Origin: Farysia itapuensis
Taxonomy: Eukaryota > Basidiomycota > Ustilaginomycetes > Ustilaginales > Ustilaginaceae
Assembly: GCA_023212645.1 (NCBI GenBank)
Contig: JALBYC010000008.1
Coordinates: 372,001-436,000, forward strand
Length of the DNA stretch: 64,000 nucleotides
Direction: 5' to 3'
Shown: one piece after another, positions 47,807-58,035 of the stretch
How positions within the stretch are numbered: position 1 is the stretch's first letter
How the letters are laid out: each line of letters begins with the position of its first letter
Made by a program: the position numbers and the translations under genes
The notes under the pieces: generated by a model
What the model was told of the DNA's origin: nothing
The model's input: only the letters and a program-made list of their open reading frames with translations
Database searches by the model: none

Positions 47807-49270
47807 ATGGACGGTGGCTCGGATTTCCTCATTGTTGGCGCGGGTGTGTATGGTACGTCTGTGGCTGCCTCTCTCGCAGCCGCTGGTCGTGGATACTCGA
47901 TCACTGTGCTTGACCGGTCTCCCGATGGGTTCGTTGCCAAGGATGGCGCCTCTCACGACTTGAACAAGATCATTCGTGCAGACTACTCCAATTCGCCCTA
48001 CAGTCGCTTGGCCAAGCAGGCCATTTCATGCTGGCGAACGAGCAAGATCCTCGGCCCATTCTACCACGAGGTGGGGGTCTTGTTCCGCTCGGGTGCCGGT
48101 GCTGATAGCAAGGCAAGAGAGCAGGAAGAAGCGTATGTAGCTGCAGGCGTTCGAACAGCCAACGACCCGCGAGATCAAGCGCTCGAACTCGCAGCTTCAA
48201 TTGCGCACAACCTCCCCGAGCCTGCCTTCAAGCTGACACGGGATGCTCAGCTCGATGCCGCCTTTGCCAGTACTTGCCGCCCAGAGCACAAGGGCAGTGG
48301 GCTGCGCGGATTCGGCACCGAACAGACAGGATACCTCAACCCCCGCGGCGGGTGGGCTGAAGCCAACGCCGCCTGCAGAGCCTTACTCAGCCACGCCAAA
48401 GACCTCGGCGTACACACGGTGGGAGACTGTGTCGTCAACCGTCTTGTGTACGACGACGCGAACAAGGTAATCGGCGTGGCTACAGTCGATGGACGAGTGT
48501 TTTACGGCAAGACGGTGGTATTGTGTACAGGAGCCTGGACTGGCGGCCTGCTGTGCGAGCTTGCGTCTCCAAGCGATTTCAACGGTTGGTGGCCCACCAG
48601 ACCTTCTGCTCAGTGTGTAGCTACGTTGCGCTTGACCGAGCAAGAAGCCAAGCAGCTAAAAAACACACCCGTCGTGCTCAACTTCAGCACCGGCTTCTAC
48701 CTCTTTGAGCCGACGCTTGCTTTAGAGCAAGACGGCACTTCGAGCTGGCAGATGAAGATTGCCATTCACTCGAACGGTTACTGTTCCCCGTCGCCCTGTG
48801 CGCAATACACTGGCACCTACCCAGCGCTCGACACTCCATGTTCGCCCGTGCAGGACCGACACTTTGGCACGGCAGACGCAGCTATCCCACCCACCAAGAT
48901 CGATCAACTCCTCGACGAGTTGCGCCAAGTCTACCCGCACTTGGCTCAGCGCGAGCGGGTCGTGACAACCCGCGTCTGCTGGTACTCGGACACACTCGAT
49001 GAGAATTGGATCATTGATGCGCTACCCTCGCACCCCAACGTCTGGACTTTCTCCGGCGACAGCGGCCACGGATACAAGTTCCTCCCCATCCTCGGCGACC
49101 TCTTCCAGACTGTCACAGGTCTTCGTCCCAACCCTGACAACTGGCCACTGCAACACTTTTCTTTCGCCCATCACAAAGACGTCCACTCTCGACAAATGGC
49201 AAAGCACACCCCTCAGTTTCACCCCTCGCAACCCCCTGCACAAAAGGCAAACTTACGCGCCAGACTGTAA
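47807..49270 (+). CDS. FAD-dependent amine oxidase of the DAO family (fructosyl amino acid/sarcosine oxidase-like)
   Basis: 487 residues, one exon. The N-terminal dinucleotide-binding motif LIVGAGVYGTSVAASL (G-x-G-x-x-G) is followed by DRSPDGF. The middle contains ADYSNSPYSRLAKQAISCWR, typical of the monomeric sarcosine oxidase/fructosyl amino acid oxidase group, and the end has FSGDSGHGYKFLPILGDL, the GxxGHGxKxxP motif that contacts flavin and substrate carboxylate. Such enzymes oxidise secondary amines (sarcosine, saccharopine, pipecolate, fructosyl amino acids) with H2O2 release, often in peroxisomes; the C-terminus ARL resembles a weak PTS1. The exact substrate is undetermined. Convergent with PRP22, 41 bp between stops. 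Confidence 0.83.
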   Translation: MDGGSDFLIVGAGVYGTSVAASLAAAGRGYSITVLDRSPDGFVAKDGASHDLNKIIRADYSNSPYSRLAKQAISCWRTSKILGPFYHEVGVLFRSGAGADSKAREQEEAYVAAGVRTANDPRDQALELAASIAHNLPEPAFKLTRDAQLDAAFASTCRPEHKGSGLRGFGTEQTGYLNPRGGWAEANAACRALLSHAKDLGVHTVGDCVVNRLVYDDANKVIGVATVDGRVFYGKTVVLCTGAWTGGLLCELASPSDFNGWWPTRPSAQCVATLRLTEQEAKQLKNTPVVLNFSTGFYLFEPTLALEQDGTSSWQMKIAIHSNGYCSPSPCAQYTGTYPALDTPCSPVQDRHFGTADAAIPPTKIDQLLDELRQVYPHLAQRERVVTTRVCWYSDTLDENWIIDALPSHPNVWTFSGDSGHGYKFLPILGDLFQTVTGLRPNPDNWPLQHFSFAHHKDVHSRQMAKHTPQFHPSQPPAQKANLRARL

Positions 49271-49311
49271 TACTACTACATTGCCCCCCTTGCTTGATGC
49301 GGTGCCTAGAT

Positions 49312-52300
49312 TTATCCAAAGGTTTGCGAGCTTTTGCCGACGCGTTTCTGCTTGCTGAGTCGCCATTCGTCCTGGTGAGTAGCGAATCGGTCAAAGAGCG
49401 GTGCGATTTTCTCCTGGCGTTTGCGTTTCGAGATGTTTTGAGCGTCGGCCGGGCGGAAGAAGCGCGGGGCGACTTCAACGAGCCATTTGGGTTCGATCGC
49501 AGTCACTTCCCGCATGTACTCGCGTGTGGTCAGCACCACTTCGTGGTACACGCAGTACTCGGGCGCGCGGTTGAAGAGCGAACTCGATGGATGCACGTAC
49601 ACCGTACCGCCGCCTCCCTCCGCCAACGTCTTGTATCCTTCCTGTGGATCCTTTTTCGCGGCATTGCGAAAGTAGCCCGAGCAAATCGCTTTTCGCACTC
49701 GGTTGTAGTTGCTCCCGCACGACACAATGTCATGGCTGTACCTGTCCATAATGCCTACCAGCTGCTTGCGAACGTCGAGCGCACGCTTCAGGCTGCGACC
49801 CTGCACAAAGTTGTCCATGCACCACGGCTGGCTAAACTTGCTCGCTTCCCAGCCCTTGTACACTGTCAGCAACGTCAGATGGTCGCCCTCGGGCTGGAAA
49901 AATTTGGCCTTCTTTGCATCGGCTTGCGCCTGTTTCTCTTTAGGACGGTAGAAGACATTCTGCACCGACAGCATAGCGACGATCGAAAGCAGTTCCTCGG
50001 AACAACCCAGATCGACCGACGCGATCAGCATCTTGGACATCATTGGCTCCATGGGGAAGTCGGCCATCTTTCGACCCAGGCGAGTCAGCAAGCCTTCGTC
50101 ATCCAGAGCCGACAAGGCGTACAGCGACTCGAGCGCCGTGAGCAGCGTCTGCGCCGGCGGAGGGTCCATGAAATCGAAATTCACCAGATCGTTGATGCCC
50201 ATCGCTTTGAGCGACAAGATGGTGGAAGCCAGATTCTGCCGCTGGATATCTGGGATCGAGTTGGGCAGCATCTCGTTCCGGTAGGCAGCCTCTGTGTAGA
50301 GTCGATAGCACTTGCCTGGTCCAGTGCGTCCAGCACGACCAGACCGTTGACGTGCCTGAGCTTGGGAGATGGGCGTGACGACGAGCGAGTCCATGCCCAG
50401 CCTTGGGTCGTAAGCGTTCTGCTTGACAAAGCCCGGATCAATCACGTAGTAAATGCCGTCGATCGTAACACTTGTTTCGGCAATGTTGGTAGCCAAAATG
50501 ACCTTTCGCGCGCCTGCTGGAGTGGGTTCAAAGATGCGCGTCTGCATCTCGCTAGGTAAAGCAGAGTAGACGGGCAAGATGATGAGCTCTGGCACGCTTG
50601 GGCCGAGCGACTTCATCCGTTCGAACAAAATCTCGCAGCTCGTATCGATCTCCTCCTGTCCGGTCAAGAAGACAAGGATATCACCTGTTGGCTCTGACAG
50701 GTGAATCTGCATGACAGTGATCAAAGCAGCGTCTAGATAGTCAGATTCTGGCTCTTTGGTATACAGAATCTCGACGGGGTATGTTCGACCAGGGATAGTG
50801 AAGATAGGACATCCGAAGAAATAGGTCGAGAATTTTTCGGCGTCCAACGTGGCTGAGGTGACAATGAGCTTGAGGTCAGGACGTCTCTTTAGTGCTTTCT
50901 TTAGCAGTCCGAAAAGCACGTCAGTGGCAATCGTTCGTTCGTGCGCTTCGTCAAGCATAATGACGGAATAATTAGAGACGTCGGGATCCACCAGACACTC
51001 TCGCTGGAGCATACCGTCCGTCATGTATTTGATCCTGGTTTCTGGACTTGTGCAGTCTTCAAAGCGGATGGTGTAGCCCACCTCCTGTCCTACTCTGCAC
51101 CCTACTTCCTCGGCAACGCGTTTGGCAACACTCACCGCAGCAACACGACGAGGCTGCGTACAACCAATCTTGCCTCTGTCAGCAAAACCTTCTTCGGCCA
51201 AGTACTGCGTCATCTGCGTAGTCTTGCCAGAGCCAGTGTCACCAACGACAATCAGCACTTGGTTGTCGCGGATAGCCTGCACAAGCTGTTGACGAAGCTT
51301 GTAGATGGGCAGACTTTGGCGCTGCTCCTGCATCGACAAGCTGGTTATACGTCCGAACGTCGTCGCCTTGTTGAAAGTTTCCCTCTTCCATGCCGGCCGA
51401 TCCTGAGCTTTCAGACCCATAAGATTGCCGCGTCGATCCTGAGCAAATGTACGATCGCCTTGCTGAGCCATTGGGTCCAGCCAGGCTGACGTTGTGTCAG
51501 CTGTCTCAGCATCGGCCTCTTCTTCGGCTTCTTGTTTGCGCAGCTCCCGTCTCTCTTTGGCCAAAGAAGCGCCTGACATGGCAGCGCGATTCAATGTGCC
51601 GTCCGGTGCTTTGATGATCTTGACAGGTGACATGTCAATGGTCGCACTCGTTTGTCCTTTGAGGAATGGCGCTTCCTTTTCGTTGACTTCGATATCGAGA
51701 TCTTCGTCCTCGTCGTTGTCGCCAGGCTTAGCGTGTGATGCGGAGAAGTCATGCTCCATCAGCTCGGGGTAATCGCTAGCCTTGGCGACCCCACTGGCAA
51801 TGAGCTGTCGTAATTCCCATCTTTCGGGACTGGTGAGACGTTTGATGCTCCTACCTCTTCCGTCATCATTGACCGTGATACCACTTCCAGCGTTTTTGCC
51901 GTTGGACGCGCCGCGAGCTCCGCCAAGAGGAGCGCTGTTGGCACCACTCGCTGAGCGCGCTGCCATGCGATCGCGCTCTTCCGCCATCTCTGATTCGCTC
52001 TTGATGCGTATGTGGGGAGTCAGATCTCTGCCAGTCGTTTGGTCCACGTCCTTCATGGACAAGCCGATGCGATCGCCGACGATGGACATGACCTTCACCT
52101 TTACATTTTGACCTCTTGACAACACGTCTGACGGATGATCGAGTCTGGATCCGACAGCGATAGAGCCAATATGCACCATGCCCTCAAAACGTGATCTCAG
52201 ACCTTGTAGACTGATAAAGGCGCCAAAGTCGCGCATGTTGCTGACCTTGCCATCGTAAATTTTGTACATCTGCGGCTTGTCGTCGGGCAGGCTTCGAGGC

Positions 52301-52893
52301 CGTTCATCCCGACCTCGTGGTGATTGAGAGCGATAGTTGCCGTTTCTGGATGCTGATGGCGGAGAGGGAGAGGTTCGACGAGACCGGTCTGACTGAGCAG
52401 GATTGCGGTGTCGTTGTGGTCCAGCCATCTGCTCAAACTCCTTCATGAAGTCGTCGACGGCATTGCGTGCCTTCTTTGGCTCATCTGGCTCGAGAGGCTG
52501 CAGTTCTTGATCCTTGATCGCCAGACCAGGGAACATGCGCCTTCTTCGTTCGCGTTCCTCGTCTACCTCTGCTGCCTTTTCCTTGCCTTTCCCATTCACT
52601 GTAGTGCCATTGCTGTCGGTCTTGGTAGTGGGTGCAGTCTTGACATTGTGCTTGGGATGCATTCGCAGGATGAGACGATCCAGACTCGATATGAAGGACT
52701 CTGGGAAGTCAGCGCCGACTTCTGATAGCTTTGTCTGAAAGTCGGCGACAGAAGAAGCCTGCTCATGCAGCGAGATGATGAACTCTGCCAGTACACGGTC
52801 ATTGATACCAGTATGATTGACGAGCTCAGAGGCTACTTTGTTAGTGAGCGAAAGTAGCTCGAGCTGATACAGCTCGTCCTTGCCTGCCGGCAT
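49312..52893 (-). CDS. PRP22: DEAH-box splicing helicase Prp22/DHX8
   Basis: 1193 residues, one exon. Prp22 releases mature mRNA from the spliceosome and proofreads exon ligation. The N-terminal ~110 residues are helical ([20 protein letters not shown]), then an Arg/Ser-rich region, then an S1 RNA-binding domain ([20 protein letters not shown] onward). The helicase core carries motif [18 protein letters not shown], motif II as DEAH in [32 protein letters not shown], and [22 protein letters not shown]2 and OB-fold domains end the protein. S1 plus DEAH is specific to Prp22 among spliceosomal helicases. The start [10 protein letters not shown] was chosen; three in-frame codons above it lack an ATG. 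Divergent from DGAT2 over 260 bp. Confidence 0.96.
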   Translation of the reverse strand: MPAGKDELYQLELLSLTNKVASELVNHTGINDRVLAEFIISLHEQASSVADFQTKLSEVGADFPESFISSLDRLILRMHPKHNVKTAPTTKTDSNGTTVNGKGKEKAAEVDEERERRRRMFPGLAIKDQELQPLEPDEPKKARNAVDDFMKEFEQMAGPQRHRNPAQSDRSRRTSPSPPSASRNGNYRSQSPRGRDERPRSLPDDKPQMYKIYDGKVSNMRDFGAFISLQGLRSRFEGMVHIGSIAVGSRLDHPSDVLSRGQNVKVKVMSIVGDRIGLSMKDVDQTTGRDLTPHIRIKSESEMAEERDRMAARSASGANSAPLGGARGASNGKNAGSGITVNDDGRGRSIKRLTSPERWELRQLIASGVAKASDYPELMEHDFSASHAKPGDNDEDEDLDIEVNEKEAPFLKGQTSATIDMSPVKIIKAPDGTLNRAAMSGASLAKERRELRKQEAEEEADAETADTTSAWLDPMAQQGDRTFAQDRRGNLMGLKAQDRPAWKRETFNKATTFGRITSLSMQEQRQSLPIYKLRQQLVQAIRDNQVLIVVGDTGSGKTTQMTQYLAEEGFADRGKIGCTQPRRVAAVSVAKRVAEEVGCRVGQEVGYTIRFEDCTSPETRIKYMTDGMLQRECLVDPDVSNYSVIMLDEAHERTIATDVLFGLLKKALKRRPDLKLIVTSATLDAEKFSTYFFGCPIFTIPGRTYPVEILYTKEPESDYLDAALITVMQIHLSEPTGDILVFLTGQEEIDTSCEILFERMKSLGPSVPELIILPVYSALPSEMQTRIFEPTPAGARKVILATNIAETSVTIDGIYYVIDPGFVKQNAYDPRLGMDSLVVTPISQAQARQRSGRAGRTGPGKCYRLYTEAAYRNEMLPNSIPDIQRQNLASTILSLKAMGINDLVNFDFMDPPPAQTLLTALESLYALSALDDEGLLTRLGRKMADFPMEPMMSKMLIASVDLGCSEELLSIVAMLSVQNVFYRPKEKQAQADAKKAKFFQPEGDHLTLLTVYKGWEASKFSQPWCMDNFVQGRSLKRALDVRKQLVGIMDRYSHDIVSCGSNYNRVRKAICSGYFRNAAKKDPQEGYKTLAEGGGGTVYVHPSSSLFNRAPEYCVYHEVVLTTREYMREVTAIEPKWLVEVAPRFFRPADAQNISKRKRQEKIAPLFDRFATHQDEWRLSKQKRVGKSSQTFG

Positions 52894-53153
52894 GACGTGC
52901 AAAGAGAGAGAACAAACCTATTCGAGTGTGGGAGTGGAAGGCCAACAACCGAAAGTGCTCAGCTGTTTGCCGAACCATCAAAATTTCAATCGGGTCGCAG
53001 TCTGCCCGATTCGTTGCGATCTCGATTCTCGGGTAGCAGATTCAGGTCGGAGCTGCGATCTGCTTCTGAAAGCCGGGGGATATTATTACAGGCACGAGCC
53101 ACTTAACCCACTCCCCACGTCAACTGTCCCTCTGTTTCCCTCGAAAGCATAGG

Positions 53154-54430
53154 ATGCGGGAACATCATCCTGCGTCCCAGACTGCCGGACAGCGGGCTGA
53201 GGCGCTCGAACTTCCACAAGAGCAACTCGACGATGCGCAAAATGACTCAAAGGAACAGCAAGCGCCATCATCGCAGGCAGAAGTTGATCGCCGAAAGCGA
53301 GCAGACATGATCAGGTAGGCATCGCGCGTTACCCCACAGCGGCTGTATGGACATACGCTCACGTTGGACAGTTGATCCCTTCACAGATTTGCGCCACTAT
53401 CAATTCCGCGAAGCCGCAGGTTACAAACACTCGGGGTGTTGTTCTGGGCACTGCTGCTGCCGCTGTGTCTGAGTCTGTTCTTCTTTCTCCTCTCTATACC
53501 CCTCTTCTGGCCCATCTTGGGTCCGTACTTGGTCTGGATCTTTTTCATCGACAATGCTCCCGAGAACGGAGGCCGACGCTTCTCTGCTGTGCGCAAACTT
53601 GCTGTGTTTCGCTACTTTGCAGAATACTTTCCCATTTCCATGATCAAGACGACCAACTTACCAGCCGACAGACCTTACATTTTTGGCTACCATCCCCATG
53701 GTATCCTGGGTGTCGCTGCTGTGGCCAATTTAGCAACAGATGCGACAGAGTTCCCAGAGAGCTTCCCCGGCATTACGCCGCACTTGCTCACCCTGGCTAC
53801 CAATTTTACCATCCCGCTGTTCCGCGACTGTCTCATGGCGATGGGCATCTGCAGTGTCTCGAAGCGCAGCTGCGAGGCTATCCTTCGCAAAGGCAATGGA
53901 CACGCCATCGCTATTGTAGTTGGCGGTGCCTCCGAATCCTTGCATGCTCATCCAGGGACAGCTGACCTGACTCTGCGAAGACGGCTGGGCTTTATCAAAA
54001 TTGCCATTCGTAATGGCGCCGACCTTGTGCCCGTCTTCTCCTTCGGCGAGAACGATGTCTACGAGCAGCTGTCAAACGAGGAAGGGACCAAGATCTATTC
54101 ACTTCAGAAAAAGTTCCAGTCCGTATTTGGCTTTACGCTGCCCTTTTTCCACGGCCGAGGTCTCTTTAACTACAGTATGGGTCTGATGCCTTATCGACAT
54201 CCCATCGTCAGTGTTGTCGGCAAGCCAATTCATGTCACAAAGAACTTGAATCCTACCAAAGAAGAGCTCAAGGAGGTTCAAGAGCGATACATCGAAGAGC
54301 TTGTCAAGTAAGTAGCGTCTTCAGCGCGGCTCCAGACTCGTTACTGACTTTGTCTTCGCACAGCATTTGGGACACATGGAAAGACGCCTATGCAGCCAAC
54401 AGGACGAAAGAGCTCACCATTGTCGCTTGA
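53154..54430 (+). CDS. DGA1: Diacylglycerol O-acyltransferase 2
   Basis: 382 residues from exons 53154-53314, 53387-54307 and 54364-54430 (introns 72 and 56 nt). DGAT2 esterifies diacylglycerol with acyl-CoA at the ER and lipid droplets, the last step of triacylglycerol synthesis. The first exon encodes a polar N-terminus; a hydrophobic hairpin follows (GVLFWALLLPLCLSLFFFLL and the next ~20 residues). The active-site motif YHPHGI, the FGYHPHGILG context, IVVGGASESLHAHPGT, LVPVFSFGENDVYEQ and PFFHGRGLFNYSMGL are all as in the family. The small third exon supplies NIWDTWKDAYAANRTKEL. Splice phases agree. The protein ends in Val-Ala. Confidence 0.94.
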
Positions 54431-54525
54431 GCACAGTCACCGGGATTGCTACATGAGATTAGCAATTAAAATGCTGTTAGCTATGGCAATAGATTTTGAG
54501 TGGGATGTATATATGAGAGTGTCGT

Positions 54526-55309
54526 TTACTTGGTCTCCTCCACGATGGCGGCAGAGTCGGTGGCAGCTTCGTCAGCGGCGTCGTCACCTTCTTCTTCGTC
54601 GTCGTCGTCTTCGGCGCCAAAGTCTGGCATTCCGCCCATGCCCCCCATTCCGCCGGCGCCCATTTGAGCCATCATCTTTTGGAGGTCCATGCCACCCATG
54701 CCTCCCATGCCACCAGCACCGCCCATGCCCATCATGGACGGGTCCATGCCACCAGCACCTCCCATTCCCATCATGGCAGGGTCCATTCCGCCCATACCGC
54801 CGCCCATGCCACCCATGCCGCCCATACCGGCCAGGTCCTCGGCGTCGTTACCGTCCTGCTCGTCTTCGTCCACCCACTTGTCAAAGTCGGTCTTGACGTT
54901 ATGCAAGCGAACCTTGTCCTTGGTCAATCGAGGCCAGTACTCTTCGGCAAGCTCCTTTTTACGCAAAACGACGTAAAGGCACTTGGACGTCGTGTGCTGC
55001 TTGGAGTTCTCTACGTCCACCTCGGCGTAAAAGTCGAGCTTAAAGTCGTACTCTTTCGTCTCGATTCCCTTGCTAGAATCTCCCACTTTGGCGTGGAATG
55101 TGAAGCCGGACGAAGTAAGGTCAAACTTGGTCGCTGGTGGAGCTGCAAGGTTGGGAACGTTGATCGTGAGCATCACGACATTCTGTGTGCCAAAGCAAGG
55201 ATGTCAGTGCGAGCCTACAGCGAGAAGAGGGTATTCCGTGACCTACCTTTTCCGGCTCCTCCTTTGAGGATCGCTGGGCCCAAAGGATTTCTGGTGCTAC
55301 TGTTGACAT
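54526..55309 (-). CDS. SBA1: Hsp90 co-chaperone p23 (Sba1/Wos2)
   Basis: 239 residues from exons 55309-55247 and 55182-54526 (intron 64 nt, GTAGGT...CACAG). p23 binds the closed ATP state of Hsp90 and slows hydrolysis during client maturation. The CS domain covers residues ~1-120: APEILWAQRSSKEEPEK, NVVMLTINVPNL, then LYVVLRKKELAEEYWPRLTK and VKTDFDKWVDEDEQ, the classic p23 WPRLTKEK...DFxKWVDEDE signature. The C-terminal half is a Gly/Met-rich repeat (GGMGGMGGMDPAMMGMGGAG type), longer than in most p23 proteins, with an acidic tail DDDDEEEGDDAADE. Overlapping GGM repeats suggest length variability between strains. Confidence 0.95.
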
Positions 55310-55584
55310 CGTGGATATGCGGGTCGATGTTGTTGGTGGTGTCTGGCAAGAAGAAATGACGACAGGTGTTCACTCTGCACTTCCACTGTAAATAGAAGGT
55401 TGTGGACTTGTGGAGTTCTCGTCGATCAGCCCTTTCGTACGAGACCGCGTCTCGCTCATCTAGTGTCTCCAGAATTTCCGACTTTTTTTTTCCCTTTTTT
55501 TTTTGGCGTGAACCCTGACGTGAATTTTGCTGTTTTGACGTTCAGAAGACCTTCTTGCCTGTTACTCTCACTGCCTGCCCCATC

Positions 55585-56826
55585 ATGCCACCTAAGAAGA
55601 CAAGCACGCAAAGTGGCGACAAGCCCAAAGCGGCATCTAGTGAGAAGGTAGCCAAGTCCAGCAAGGCAAATGCTCAGACCCCTGTAGTCAAGAAAGCGGC
55701 AAAAGCCAGCACAGTGGAAGAAACAGAGAAGCCGAAATCGTCGCGGTCCAAGACGGCGTTGAAGGATGCCACGGCTACCGCAGATGCTGCCTCAGCTGCA
55801 CCCAGCAACGACACACCAGAAGGTCCGGTGAGGAAAGGTCGGCGATCGCGCAACCCAGACGTGCAGAAGGAGGCACTCGCCAAAGACGCCGAGTCGACGT
55901 CCAACGGCAAGAAGCGTGCTGCTGAGCCGAAAGCAGCAGCTACATCTGAGACAGGGTCCAAGAAATCACAGGCCAACGCTGAGAAGGAGACTACAGCTGC
56001 TCCCAAGGCCAAGAAAGCAAAGGCGACTCATGACGTTGCTCCTAAAGCTGCGTCCAGTCAGGTTCTCAACGAGCGCGAAGTTATCGCCTCACTGTCAGAT
56101 GTGTCAGACGATGAAGAAGACGAGGAAGAGGACGAGGGAAACTCGAGCGACGAAGACGAAGAAGACGACAAACTAGCGCAACGCTCCAGCATGGCATCCA
56201 TCAAGCTGCCCAACTCTAAAGACGATGCCGTCGTCAAGCAGCGTCTCGACAAGCTGAAAAAGTCCAAAAAGAACTCCAAGAACGCATCCACGCCGGGCAC
56301 ATTGTATGTTGGTCGCCTCCCCAAAGGCTTCTTTGAGGATCAAATGAAGGGATATTTCACCCAATTTGGCGACGTCACCCGTCTTCGAGTCAGTCGAAAC
56401 AAAAAGACAGGTGCATCCAAGCACTACGCCTTTGTTGAATTCGCCGACAAAGACGTAGCCAGCATTGTGCAGGAGACGATGAACAACTACCTGATTGATG
56501 GAGCCTTGTTACAGGTGCGATTGGTACCGAAAGACAAGATTCACCCCGAAATGTGGATTGGTGCCAACCGAAAGTACCGGCCGATCCCTGGCGCCCGAAT
56601 GGAGCGCCTCAAGCGGGACAGAAGCAAAACGGAAGACGAACAAGAAGTGACCATTCAGCGCGCTTTGAGCAGACAGGAGAAACGTAAGGCAAAGCTTGCC
56701 GATGCTGGCATTGACTACGATTTCCCCGGTTACACACGCGATGCTATTTCCGCCGACGCAGAAGCGGAAGCCGTCGCAAAGCCGGCCAAGAAGTCATCTG
56801 CAAAGAAGGCCAAGATCTCCGCATAA
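55585..56826 (+). CDS. NOP15: RRM ribosome-biogenesis factor, Nop15/NIFK-like
   Basis: 413 residues, one exon. Nop15 acts in the nucleolus on pre-60S particles and is needed for ITS2 processing. The N-terminal ~230 residues are Lys/Ala-rich and then acidic (EDEEEDEGNSSDEDEEDD). The RRM follows: RNP2 TLYVGRLPKGF, RNP1 HYAFVEFAD, and the spacing of both is standard. After the RRM come LVPKDKIHPEMWIGANRKYR and RMERLKRDRSKTEDEQ, seen in the Nop15/NIFK group. The C-terminus is Lys-rich and probably a nucleolar signal. Start MPPKKTSTQ chosen over an in-frame upstream one adding ten residues. Confidence 0.87.
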   Translation: MPPKKTSTQSGDKPKAASSEKVAKSSKANAQTPVVKKAAKASTVEETEKPKSSRSKTALKDATATADAASAAPSNDTPEGPVRKGRRSRNPDVQKEALAKDAESTSNGKKRAAEPKAAATSETGSKKSQANAEKETTAAPKAKKAKATHDVAPKAASSQVLNEREVIASLSDVSDDEEDEEEDEGNSSDEDEEDDKLAQRSSMASIKLPNSKDDAVVKQRLDKLKKSKKNSKNASTPGTLYVGRLPKGFFEDQMKGYFTQFGDVTRLRVSRNKKTGASKHYAFVEFADKDVASIVQETMNNYLIDGALLQVRLVPKDKIHPEMWIGANRKYRPIPGARMERLKRDRSKTEDEQEVTIQRALSRQEKRKAKLADAGIDYDFPGYTRDAISADAEAEAVAKPAKKSSAKKAKISA

Positions 56827-56873
56827 TTTCAATATCGGTTTCGTTGTACAATTGCATGTTGTTTGGTGCTGTG

Positions 56874-57794
56874 TCACAAAGTGTCTTGCTGTTGTTGTCC
56901 GATGTCATGATCTAGGTCGACACCTTCAAAAGTTTCATATGTTTCGCTGCTCCCTTGTGCATCACCACTCTCGCCATCACCCCATCGTTGCTCGGGTCTT
57001 TGGTTGGGATTGATATATCTTTCCACCATGATACCTACCATATCTTCCCATGTCCTTTGATTTGGGGCAGTCACTTGATACTTTGGCTGTTGACCATACG
57101 CGTCGCTGGCTACCGATATGAGCACATCAGCTGTCAGACCTTTAATAAGTTGCTTGTGAGAGCGAAAGCGATGCAGACGATAGTGAGAGCCCAGCCAAGG
57201 CACGTCTGTGTATGTGCGGTACACTGTCTGTGGAGGACGATGCTTGTCCACAGACGCTGGGTCTGCCAGTACGAGATCAGGTGCGGCAACACTGGAGAGA
57301 AAGGCGGCTAGGGGATAGGACCAGATGTCTGACACTTCCGACGGACTCGCCACCAGTCTCCTGATCTCCTTTTCCCCGTCACGAAGAAAAAAAACCACTG
57401 GATGCACGAGCAGGCCAAGTTTGCTTAGGAAGGGATATCCAGTGTGAAGCCAAACTGTCTTCTTTGCTGGTAACCGTATCTCTTCGACACTCTCGCGCAA
57501 TGCAGTCTGCACGACATCCCGATCCGAGCTGTCCATCTTCCCTCCTGGAAGCGAGGCCTGACCCGGGTGAGACCGAAGGTGCAGGGCGCGAGTTGACATG
57601 ATCACCCTAAGCTGACCCGAATCAGATTCGTACAGAATTGCGGCCACCGCCGCCTGCTTCCGTTTCGGCACATGCGAGAAAGATGGAGCTTTGGGCGCTG
57701 CTTCTAGTCGTCGAATGCATTCCTGTGTCGTGGGAGACAGCGCGTCTCGCCAGACTGAAGCCCTAGCCGAGTCAGTTGCCATCTGTGCCGTCAT
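56874..57794 (-). CDS. PCD1: Nudix hydrolase, CoA pyrophosphatase type (Pcd1-like)
   Basis: 306 residues, one exon. Peroxisomal and mitochondrial members of this group (Pcd1, NUDT7/8) hydrolyse CoA and its derivatives, and oxidised nucleotides, to phosphopantetheine-type products. The CoA-specific upstream motif and Nudix box are joined: RSHPGQASLPGGKMDSSD followed by TALRESVEEIRLPAK. The Nudix box keeps RE-x-x-EE, the metal-binding part, but the usual Gly of EEIG is Arg here. The following LHTGYPFLSKLGLLVHPVVF and the later region support the group. The C-terminal ~70 residues are acidic and Gln-rich. Divergent from the BEACH gene over 241 bp. Confidence 0.85.
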   Translation of the reverse strand: MTAQMATDSARASVWRDALSPTTQECIRRLEAAPKAPSFSHVPKRKQAAVAAILYESDSGQLRVIMSTRALHLRSHPGQASLPGGKMDSSDRDVVQTALRESVEEIRLPAKKTVWLHTGYPFLSKLGLLVHPVVFFLRDGEKEIRRLVASPSEVSDIWSYPLAAFLSSVAAPDLVLADPASVDKHRPPQTVYRTYTDVPWLGSHYRLHRFRSHKQLIKGLTADVLISVASDAYGQQPKYQVTAPNQRTWEDMVGIMVERYINPNQRPEQRWGDGESGDAQGSSETYETFEGVDLDHDIGQQQQDTL

Positions 57795-58035
57795 GTGGCA
57801 AAAGTGTCACTTTCAGCTCCAGAAGGTTCGTGGCTAAATAACACCTCGGCTCTTCCGATACCCGCAGATGCATCGATAAATTATTGGCCAGGAAAGGTGA
57901 GACCAACACCGCGAACGGACCAGCTTTCCGAACACGAAACTGTCACTTCTCATGCCAAGAGAGGAGTGTCATTGTGCAAGCACCTGATGCCGTTTGCGAG
58001 GCTCACAAGGCTGCACGAAGTCTGCTGTCACAAAC

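Noticed and set aside
49294..50559. Plus-strand open frame of 421 codons
   Set aside because: Antisense to the conserved helicase and OB-fold region of PRP22; no independent similarity.
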